Source: DASZCR01 sp964246705 | GTDB taxonomy: Bacteria > Acidobacteriota > Blastocatellia > Pyrinomonadales > Pyrinomonadaceae | Assembly (NCBI GenBank): GCA_964246705.1 | Contig: CAXTRQ010000264.1 | Span: 1 to 6,992, forward strand | DNA length: 6,992 bases | Direction of reading: 5' to 3' | Shown: piece after piece, positions 1 through 6,366 of the stretch | Layout of the letters: every line of letters starts with the position of its first letter | Numbering within the stretch: position 1 is the stretch's first letter | Position numbers and translations under genes: made by a program | The notes under the pieces: generated by a model | Seen by the model: the letters and a program-made list of their open reading frames with translations, nothing else | What the model was told of the DNA's origin: nothing | Database searches by the model: none

Positions 1-3000
1 CGCAAAGGGACTTCGACTCCGAATGCCTCCCGTACGCGCGTCATCACCTGCGTCGCCAGCAACGAATGTCCTCCGATCTCGAAAAAGTTATCTTCCACTC
101 TCACGCCCTCGACCCCTAAGACCTCCTCCCACACTCCCACTAGTATCTCTTCCACCGCCGTCTTTTCCCTCTCTTCCTCCTCCTCTCGCTCCATCCTCTT
201 CTTCGGCGCTTCCCGCAACGCACGCCGCTCCACCTTCCCATTGGCCGTCAGCGGCATCTCCTCCAATTCCACTATCAAGGCCGGAATCATGTACTCCGGT
301 AGCTGCTGCGCGACGTACCCTCGCAACTCTCTGCCGCTCGTCTCCGCTCCTGCCCGCATGACGACGTAGCCAACCAGTCGTTTCTCCTGTGCCTGCGTAC
401 CTTCGACCTCGACGACGCACTCCTGCACGGCTGGATGCCCGCCCAGCACCGCCTCGATTTCCGCCAACTCGATGCGGAAGCCTCTGACCTTGACCTGCCG
501 ATCAACTCTGCCGACAAACTCCACTCTTCCATCCGGCAATCTCCGGCAGAGGTCTCCGCTCCGATACAATCTCTGGCCCGGTCTCGGGCTATAGGGATGG
601 GGCACAAACCGCTCGGCGGTCAATGCGGGCTGATGCAGATAGCCTCTGGCAAGCCCTTCGCCTCCGATGTAGAGTTGTGCGACGACTCCGGTTGCGACGG
701 GCAGGAGATGGTGGTCGAGGAGGTACAAGGTGGTGTTAGCGAGAGGCGTGCCGATGGGGATGGAGCGTGCAAGGGCAGGGACATGGCGCACCTCTTCCCA
801 ACTGGCGAACGTCGTGCTCTCCGTCGGCCCGTAGCCATTGATCAGCCGCACTGTGCCAGTGCCGTCAAGGAGTTGGCGCACGCGGCTGGGGTCAGCCGCC
901 TCGCCGCCGAACAACACTTCTCGACATCGGCGCAAACTCGCTGCTTCCTGCGCGACCATCTGGTTGAATAAAGCCGTCGTGAGAAAGATGGTCGTTATCG
1001 CTTGCTGCTCCAATTCCTGAGCCAGCAATGCGGGCGCGAGCGCTATCTGGCGTGCGATCAGGACGAGCCGCGCGCCGTGCAACAACGCTCCCCACAGCTC
1101 GAAGGTCGCAGCATCAAAGGAGGAGTTCGACAGATGTGCGATGCGCGAAGAGGCATCGAGTTGCAGGTAACGAGTGTCGGAGAACAGGCGCAGGATGGCG
1201 CGGTGTGGAATCATCACGCCTTTGGGTTGGCCGGTCGAGCCGGAGGTGTACATGATGTAAGCCAGTTGGCGGGCATCGCCTGCCACCCCCAGATTCTCTT
1301 CGGACTGCGCGCCGACCTCCGCCCACACCTCTGCTATTTTGATGACCTGCGCCCAGTGGCTCGGCAACACCTGCTCCCACTCGACGGTCGTGATGACGAC
1401 GCCGACCTGCGCCTCTTCCATCATCCACGACAGCCTCGCTAAAGGAGTGTGCGGGTCGAGCGGCAAGTATGTCCCTCCCGCCTTGAGCACCGCCAGCACG
1501 GAGATGACTTGCTCGATGGAACGCTCCAGACAGAGTGCGACCACCGATTCCTGCCCGACGCCTTGCTGCTGCAAGTAGCGCGCTAACTGATTAGCGCGTG
1601 TGTTGAGTTCGTGATAAGACAGATGAGTGTCCGCGCTCGTCACGGCGATGGCTTGAGGAGAGCGCAGGACTTGCTGCTCGAACAGCTGATGGACGGAATG
1701 CTGGCGCGGATATGCATGTTCGGTCTGATTCCAGCCGTAGAGTAATTGTGCTTCTTCTTGGGCGTCGAGCAGTGTGAGTGCCGAGAGGCGTTGCTGCGTA
1801 TGAGCGATGATGCCGGAGAGTAAATTCTCAAAGTGGTTCAGCAGTCGCGCGATCGTGCTGTCATCAAAGAGGTCTGTACTATATTCCAGTAAGACGATCA
1901 TCTCGCTCAACTCCGCTCTGGAATTGGGAGACGCCTGATGCGTCTGCAAGCGCGGGATGACAATCATGTTGAGATCAAACTTGGTTGACCGATTATGGTC
2001 GTCCATCGTACTCAACGTCAGGCCGGGAAGCTCCAACTCCGGCATAGGCGTGTCGAGAAAGCCAAACATGACCTGAAACAGAGGCGTGTGGCTGAGGCTG
2101 CGCTCGGGCTGAAGTTCTTCGACGAGTTTCTCAAAGGGCAGGTCTTGATGTGCGTATGCGCCGAGACAGACTTCGGAGACGCGACCCAGCAATTCGCGGA
2201 ACGTCGGGTCGCCACAGAGGTCTGTGCGCAGGACGACGGTGTTGATGATCATGCCGAGCAGTCCCTCGACCTCGCGCCAGCGACGATTGGCGACGCCCGA
2301 CCCGATGCTGATGTCTTCCTGTCTTGAATAGCGATAGAGCAGCACTTGGAAGGCGGCCAACATGACCATGAAGAGGGTCACGCCCTCACGGCGGCTGAGA
2401 GCGACGAGCGCGTTGGCGAGCCGCGCGGGAATCTCTAAGGTTTGCAGCGCGCCGCGCGAGCTTTGGATGACGGGGCGCGGGCGGTCTGTCGGTAGTTCGA
2501 GGATGGGGGCCGCGCCGGACAGTTGATTCTTCCAGTAGGCGAGTTGTTTCTCCAGCACTTCGCCTTGCAACCATTCGCGCTGCCAGAAGGCGAAATCCGC
2601 GTATTGAATAGGAAGGCCGGGAAGCGGCGAAGGCTCGCCCTGAGCGAGCGCGGCGTAGAGTGATAGAAAGTCTCGAATTAAAACTCCCTGCGTCCAACCA
2701 TCATGGATCAGATGATGCTCTGTCAAGATCAAGACGTACTCTTCCACGTCGAGTCGCAAGAGATTGAAGCGCATCAAAGGCCCACGCGCGAGATCGAAAG
2801 CGCGTTGGCCCTCTTGCACGATCAATAGCTGGACTCGCTCCTCGCGCTCGGCTTCGGACAATTCCTGTAAGTCGAGAATGGGGATGCTGACAGGGTGTGG
2901 CGGGTGAATCGCCTGCACCGGACGACCATTGACGGTGGGAAAGCTGGTGCGCAGGATTTCGTGATAAGCGATCAATTCGCCGAAGGTGCGTTCGAGCAAT

Positions 3001-6000
3001 TCCACGTCTAGCGCGCCTCTCAGCCGGAGCGCGCGCGGCACATGGTAAGCGGCGCTGGATGGGTCTAACTGATTGAGAAACCAGAGACGCTCTTGCGCGA
3101 ACGAGAGGGGCAGTTCCCTTTCGCGCGAGACGGGCACGATGGGCGGCGGCGGCTCATTCTCTTCTCGCTGCCCGGCCGCGATGACCTCCGCAAACTCGGC
3201 AATCGTCGGCGACTCGAACAGGCTGCGCAACGCGACTTCGATTTTAAATGTCTCGCGGACGCGCGCGATAACCTGCGTGGCTAACAGGGAGTGGCCGCCG
3301 ACCTCGAAGAAGTTGTCATGCACTCCGAGTTGTTCGAGTCCCAACACTTCGGCCCAGATGCCCGTCATCATCTCTTCCGGCGCATCGCGCGGCCCGACGA
3401 AGTTTCTCGTCTCCGTCCGTCCCGACATCTCCGGCGCGGGCAAGTCCCGCCGGTTCACCTTGCCTGTCACCGTCAACGGCAGCGTCTCAAGCACGACGAA
3501 GGCCGAGGGAATCATGTAATCCGGCAAACGCTGCTTGATGAAGTCTCTGAGTTGGCCGGTGGTCGAGACCTGCCGGTCGCCGTCTTTCATCGCCACGTAA
3601 GCCACCAGACGCTTGTTGCCGGGCACATCTTCTCGCGCCAGAACCGCCACTTCGACGACGGCCTCGTGTTGGCTGATCGCCGCTTCAACCTCGTCCAACT
3701 CGATGCGATAGCCGCGCACCTTGACTTGCTGATCGAGACGGCCCAGAAACTCAAGGCTCCCGTCGCGCCCATAGCGCACGTGATCTCCTGTCTTGTAGAG
3801 TCTCGCGCCGGGGGCAGCGGAAAACGGATGCGGCACGAAACGCTCGGCGGTGAGCATGGCCTGATTGAGATAACCGCGCGCCAGCCCGTCGCCGCCGATA
3901 TAGAGTTCGCCGGGAATTCCGTCCGGGGCGATTCGCAAATATTGATCCAAGACGTAGACCTGCGTATTGCAGACCGGATGCCCGATGGGCGCTTCCCGCA
4001 ACCAGTCCGTCTCCTGCTGCCCGCCCGTTAGCTCGCACATGGTGGCGACGATGGTCGCCTCGGTCGGCCCGTACGTATTGACCAGCCGCACAGCATCGCC
4101 GAGAGATTTGCGCCACGCTGCCAAACGTTCGGGCAGCGCGCGCTCGCCGCCGATGATGACCAAACGTAGATCGCGCGCGGCCTGCCAATCTTCCTTAGCT
4201 CGCGCCGTCAACTCATGCCAGTAGGCTGTCGGCAAGTCCAGCACCGTCACTCGCCACTCTCCGCACCGGCGCAGAAAATGGGACGCGGAGGAAATCATCT
4301 CGTCCGTCCGCAGGACGAGCGTAGCCCCACCGGCGAGGCTGGCATAAATCTCTTCGGCGCTGGCGTCGAAATTGATGGAAGCAAATTGCAGAACGCGGTC
4401 GGCGGGTGAAATGTCGTAGGCTTTGATGGCCGCCTGTGTATAGCCGCCCAGCGCGGCATGAGGGATCAGCACGCCTTTCGGCAGACCAGTCGAACCGGAA
4501 GTGTAAATGAGATAGGCGAGATTCTGCGCCACGGCAGCGCTCACGGAATTCTCCGCACTCTCGCCCGCCAACCACGCACACGCCCCATCCATCGCCACCA
4601 CACGCGCCTCTGTCGGCGGCAGACTCGTCGCCAGCCCGCGCTGCGTCAACAAAAGCTCGACCTGCGCGTCGGCGAGCATGAAGGAAAGACGCTCGCGCGG
4701 GTAGGCCGGGTCGAGCGGCAGATAGGCTCCGCCCGCCTTCAAGACGCCGAGCAGCGCCACTATCATCTCCACCGAACGCTCGAACATGATGCCGACGCGC
4801 GACTCCGGTCTGACGCCGCGCGCACGCAGGTAGTGGGCTAACTGGTTGGCGCGGCGATTCAACTCCGCGTAGCTCAACTCTTCAGCGCCGCTGACGACGG
4901 CGATGGCAGCGGGACGGCGCGCGGCTTGGTCTTCAAAAAGTTGATGGACACATGTGTCTGTCAGATTCTCGATGCGCGGGCCGACGCCCTTCAACAACAG
5001 TTGCCGTCGTTCCGCTTCCGTCATGAGCGAGAGGTCTGCGACGCGTCGGTGCGGCGTCTCGACGATGCTTTCGAGCAAAGTCCGAAAGCGCCCCGCCATG
5101 CGCGCGATGGTTTCCCGCTCGAAGAGATCGGTGCTGTACTCGAACCAGCCGTGCAGCCCTTCCTCGCCTTCGTCCATGTCCAGCGTCAGATCGAACTTGG
5201 ATGTTCCGCTGTCAATTTCTATCTGGTTGAGCGTCAACCCCGGCAGGCTTCGCACGGGCATCGGCGTGTTTTGGAAAGTGAACAGCACTTGAAACAGCGC
5301 GTTATGGCTCAGGTGTCTCTCCGGCTGAAGCACTTCGAGCAGCATTTCAATGGGCACGTCTTGATTGGCATAAGCTTGATAGGCCACTTGGCGCGTGCGG
5401 CGCAGCAATTCGCGAAAAGTCGGATTGCCGGAGATGTCCGTAGATAAGACCAGCGTGTTGAGAAAACACCCGATCAAGTTTTCCGTCTCGGATCGCGTGC
5501 GGCCTGCGGTCGGCGTCCCGACGCAAATATCCGTCTGCCCCGTGTAGCGATAAAGAAGAACCTGTAAAGCGGCGAGGAGGGTGATAAAGAGCGTGGCATC
5601 TTCACGACGGCTCAAATCTTTGAGCGACGCGCTGAGTTCCCCGGAGAGCGCGAACGAGAACTTTGCGCCGCCGCCGCTCGGGACGGCGGGACGCGGGCGA
5701 TCTGTCGGTAAATCGAGGACGGGCAGAGTGCCGCCGAGTTGTTGCTTCCAGTAATCGAGTTGCGCGGCGACAAACTCGCCCTCCAGCGATTCGCGCTGCC
5801 AGATCGTGAAATCGGCGTATTGAACGGCGAGTTCCGGCAAGGGCGACGGCTGGCCCGTGGAGAAGGCTTGATAGAGCGCGGAGAGTTCGTGAATGAGCAC
5901 GCCGGTTGACCAGCCGTCCGAAATGATGTGGTGCATCGTCAACAACAGGACGTGCTCATCGTTGCTCAGGCGCAGCAGGGTAGTCCGCACGAGCGGCCCG

Positions 6001-6353
6001 CGCGTCAGATCAAAGACGCGCCGGGCCTCTTCTTCAGCCAGCCGCAGGGCTTCGCGCTCGCGCTCGTCTGCGAGCAGGTGTTCCAAGCTAATGACGGGCA
6101 GGGACGAACTTGATACGGGGGCGATCAACTGGACGGGGTGTCCGTCAACCACCGCGAAGGTCGTGCGCAGAGATTCATGCCGCCTGACGATCTCTTGAAA
6201 GCTTCGGTCAAGCGCGGCGCTGTCGAGCGCGCCCCTCAGGCGAAGCGCTATCGGAATGTTGAAGGTCGCGCCGCCCGGACTCAGTTGCTCGATGAACCAC
6301 AGACGTTGCTGTGCATACGAAGTGGGGAAAATAAAGACTTCCGCTGCTGCCAT
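1..6353 (-). CDS. NRPS, two modules C-A-T-C-A-T, 3' end outside the window
   Basis: One open frame runs from ATG 6353-6351 to the window edge: 2117 full codons, no stop, still open. It encodes a multidomain peptide synthetase acting in the cytosol on carrier-bound amino acids. Domain order by residue is C1 9-440, A1 469-972, T1 985-1052, C2 1081-1515, A2 1554-2048 and T2 2063 onward (cut). All core motifs are intact: HHIISDG (141) and HHLIHDG (1213), YTSGSTGLPKG (617) and YTSGSTGQPKG (1702), NTYGPTE (759) and NGYGPTE (1839), A10 lysines 965 and 2040, and carrier serines 1022 and 2097. The ATG is chosen because AGGA sits 8 bases upstream and the first C-domain motif (FPTSYAQQRLWF) starts at residue 9; no other nearby start codon is in frame. 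It follows the upstream NRPS gene by 13 bases, so the two are probably co-transcribed. Each module adds one residue, predicted Lys-like then Val/Ile-like. No frameshift or lost catalytic residue was found. Whether more modules or a release domain follow cannot be seen. Confidence 0.96.
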   Translation of the reverse strand, partial: MAAAEVFIFPTSYAQQRLWFIEQLSPGGATFNIPIALRLRGALDSAALDRSFQEIVRRHESLRTTFAVVDGHPVQLIAPVSSSSLPVISLEHLLADEREREALRLAEEEARRVFDLTRGPLVRTTLLRLSNDEHVLLLTMHHIISDGWSTGVLIHELSALYQAFSTGQPSPLPELAVQYADFTIWQRESLEGEFVAAQLDYWKQQLGGTLPVLDLPTDRPRPAVPSGGGAKFSFALSGELSASLKDLSRREDATLFITLLAALQVLLYRYTGQTDICVGTPTAGRTRSETENLIGCFLNTLVLSTDISGNPTFRELLRRTRQVAYQAYANQDVPIEMLLEVLQPERHLSHNALFQVLFTFQNTPMPVRSLPGLTLNQIEIDSGTSKFDLTLDMDEGEEGLHGWFEYSTDLFERETIARMAGRFRTLLESIVETPHRRVADLSLMTEAERRQLLLKGVGPRIENLTDTCVHQLFEDQAARRPAAIAVVSGAEELSYAELNRRANQLAHYLRARGVRPESRVGIMFERSVEMIVALLGVLKAGGAYLPLDPAYPRERLSFMLADAQVELLLTQRGLATSLPPTEARVVAMDGACAWLAGESAENSVSAAVAQNLAYLIYTSGSTGLPKGVLIPHAALGGYTQAAIKAYDISPADRVLQFASINFDASAEEIYASLAGGATLVLRTDEMISSASHFLRRCGEWRVTVLDLPTAYWHELTARAKEDWQAARDLRLVIIGGERALPERLAAWRKSLGDAVRLVNTYGPTEATIVATMCELTGGQQETDWLREAPIGHPVCNTQVYVLDQYLRIAPDGIPGELYIGGDGLARGYLNQAMLTAERFVPHPFSAAPGARLYKTGDHVRYGRDGSLEFLGRLDQQVKVRGYRIELDEVEAAISQHEAVVEVAVLAREDVPGNKRLVAYVAMKDGDRQVSTTGQLRDFIKQRLPDYMIPSAFVVLETLPLTVTGKVNRRDLPAPEMSGRTETRNFVGPRDAPEEMMTGIWAEVLGLEQLGVHDNFFEVGGHSLLATQVIARVRETFKIEVALRSLFESPTIAEFAEVIAAGQREENEPPPPIVPVSRERELPLSFAQERLWFLNQLDPSSAAYHVPRALRLRGALDVELLERTFGELIAYHEILRTSFPTVNGRPVQAIHPPHPVSIPILDLQELSEAEREERVQLLIVQEGQRAFDLARGPLMRFNLLRLDVEEYVLILTEHHLIHDGWTQGVLIRDFLSLYAALAQGEPSPLPGLPIQYADFAFWQREWLQGEVLEKQLAYWKNQLSGAAPILELPTDRPRPVIQSSRGALQTLEIPARLANALVALSRREGVTLFMVMLAAFQVLLYRYSRQEDISIGSGVANRRWREVEGLLGMIINTVVLRTDLCGDPTFRELLGRVSEVCLGAYAHQDLPFEKLVEELQPERSLSHTPLFQVMFGFLDTPMPELELPGLTLSTMDDHNRSTKFDLNMIVIPRLQTHQASPNSRAELSEMIVLLEYSTDLFDDSTIARLLNHFENLLSGIIAHTQQRLSALTLLDAQEEAQLLYGWNQTEHAYPRQHSVHQLFEQQVLRSPQAIAVTSADTHLSYHELNTRANQLARYLQQQGVGQESVVALCLERSIEQVISVLAVLKAGGTYLPLDPHTPLARLSWMMEEAQVGVVITTVEWEQVLPSHWAQVIKIAEVWAEVGAQSEENLGVAGDARQLAYIMYTSGSTGQPKGVMIPHRAILRLFSDTRYLQLDASSRIAHLSNSSFDAATFELWGALLHGARLVLIARQIALAPALLAQELEQQAITTIFLTTALFNQMVAQEAASLRRCREVLFGGEAADPSRVRQLLDGTGTVRLINGYGPTESTTFASWEEVRHVPALARSIPIGTPLANTTLYLLDHHLLPVATGVVAQLYIGGEGLARGYLHQPALTAERFVPHPYSPRPGQRLYRSGDLCRRLPDGRVEFVGRVDRQVKVRGFRIELAEIEAVLGGHPAVQECVVEVEGTQAQEKRLVGYVVMRAGAETSGRELRGYVAQQLPEYMIPALIVELEEMPLTANGKVERRALREAPKKRMEREEEEEREKTAVEEILVGVWEEVLGVEGVRVEDNFFEIGGHSLLATQVMTRVREAFGVEVPL
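3..167 (-). other. Thiolation (carrier) domain T2 (module 2), cut by the window edge
   Basis: Residues about 2063-2117 are the first two thirds of a carrier domain. The core DNFFEIGGHSLLATQV is visible with S2097 (codon 65-63) as the expected phosphopantetheine site. The visible part ends at VEVPL. The linker before it is very rich in charge (KKRMEREEEEREK). What follows T2, a further C domain, an epimerase or a thioesterase, is outside the window. Confidence 0.9.
210..1694 (-). other. Adenylation domain A2 (module 2), predicted branched aliphatic residue (Val/Ile)
   Basis: Residues about 1554-2048 form the second adenylation domain. Motifs are LSYHELNTRANQLARYL (A1), LKAGGTYLPLDP (A2), YTSGSTGQPKG from 1702 (A3), FDAATFELWGALL (A4), NGYGPTE from 1839 (A5), YIGGEGLARGYL (A6), YRSGD (A7), GRVDRQVKVRGFRIEL (A8), LPEYMIPA (A9) and NGKVER with K2040 (A10). 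Pocket residues aligned by hand to GrsA are D1747, A1748, F1751, F1790, then L, G, G, T, F and K2040. The valine code of gramicidin-type synthetases (DAFWIGGTFK, from memory) differs at two positions, and some isoleucine pockets have Phe at the second differing position, so Val or Ile is the likely substrate. Its sequence type (SSFDAATFELWG, EVLFGGEAADPSRV) is unlike that of A1, so the two are not a recent tandem copy. Confidence 0.9.
1809..3113 (-). other. Condensation domain C2 (module 2), sub-type different from C1
   Basis: Residues about 1081-1515 form the second condensation domain, joining the chain on T1 to the residue on T2. Motifs are LPLSFAQERLWFL, YHEILRTSF (C1 has RHESLRTTF), the active site EHHLIHDGWT with H1213, H1214, D1218 and G1219, the LPTDRPRP segment, IGSGVANRR from about 1350 with LLGMIINTVVLRTD, and QDLPFEKLVEELQPERS. 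The catalytic HHxxxDG is complete, so the domain should be active. GSGVANRR in place of the GTPTAGR of C1, and the His inside HHLIHDG, place it in another branch of C domains. About eleven extra residues sit before LEYSTDLF (around 1463-1485). The donor is predicted to be an L-residue because no epimerization domain precedes it. Confidence 0.9.
3198..3401 (-). other. Thiolation (carrier) domain T1 (module 1)
   Basis: Residues about 985-1052 are a peptidyl carrier domain. The core DNFFEVGGHSLLATQV carries S1022, the expected phosphopantetheine site. A hydrophilic linker with four prolines (around EENEPPPPIVPVSR) joins it directly to the next C domain, so the chain moves to C2 within the same protein and no epimerization step occurs between them. 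Confidence 0.93.
3438..4949 (-). other. Adenylation domain A1 (module 1), predicted cationic residue, possibly Lys
   Basis: Residues about 469-972 activate an amino acid as its adenylate and load it on T1. Motifs seen are LSYAELNRRANQLA (A1), LKAGGAYLPLDP (A2), YTSGSTGLPKG from 617 (A3), FDASAEE (A4), NTYGPTE from 759 (A5), GELYIGGDGLARGYL (A6), YKTGD from 853 (A7), GRLDQQVKVRGYRIEL (A8), LPDYMIPS (A9) and TGKVNR with K965 (A10). Aligned by hand to GrsA, the pocket residues are D663, A664, E667, D706, then I, G, T, I, V and K965. The two acidic residues at the positions equal to 239 and 278 of GrsA (E667, D706) suggest a basic side chain. From memory this resembles lysine or ornithine pockets; no database search was possible. 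The distance from E667 to D706 (39 residues) equals that in GrsA, which supports the alignment. Confidence in the domain is high, in the substrate moderate. Confidence 0.9.
5034..6329 (-). other. Condensation domain C1 (module 1)
   Basis: Residues about 9-440 of the second gene form a condensation domain, which makes the peptide bond between the chain on the upstream T domain and the residue on T1. Visible motifs in order are FPTSYAQQRLWF (from 9), RHESLRTTF, the active-site HHIISDGWS with H141, H142, D146 and G147, YADFTIWQR, the LPTDRPRP segment, VGTPTAGR with LIGCFLNTLVL, and QDVPIEMLLE. The motif set fits the ordinary class that joins an L-residue donor to an L-residue acceptor (LCL type). 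That agrees with the upstream protein ending in A-T without an epimerization domain. The domain starts almost at the N-terminus, with only about eight residues before the first motif, so there is little room for a separate docking domain. Confidence 0.9.
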
Positions 6354-6361
6354 TGCGATGT

Positions 6362-6365
6362 TCCT
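6362..6365 (-). promoter_or_regulatory. Ribosome binding site of the second NRPS gene
   Basis: AGGA lies on the minus strand 8 bases before ATG 6353, inside the 13-base gap after the TAA of the upstream gene. This spacing is normal and fixes the start. The gap has no room for a promoter or a terminator, so expression depends on transcription coming from the upstream gene. Confidence 0.7.
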
Positions 6366-6366
6366 A

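Noticed and set aside
23..361. Proline- and serine-rich plus-strand frame that could look like a secreted or low-complexity protein
   Set aside because: It is the complement of the purine-rich A2-T2 linker of the NRPS gene, and the composition comes from that tract.
3291..4031. Long open frame on the plus strand (246 codons), with others at 435-971, 1002-1442, 1995-2327, 4458-4841 and 4926-5447
   Set aside because: All are exactly antisense and codon-aligned to the NRPS gene. Stops in that register would need TTA, CTA or TCA codons in the gene, which are rare here. Their translations show no recognisable domain.
3751..4581. Minus-strand open frames at 3751-4188 and 4213-4581, possibly a frameshifted A domain
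   Set aside because: They are another frame of A1. The main frame gives all A-domain motifs through this region without a break, so there is no frameshift.
6354..6366. Possible terminator or promoter between the two genes
   Set aside because: The gap is only 13 bases, with no inverted repeat or T-run. It contains only the ribosome binding site.
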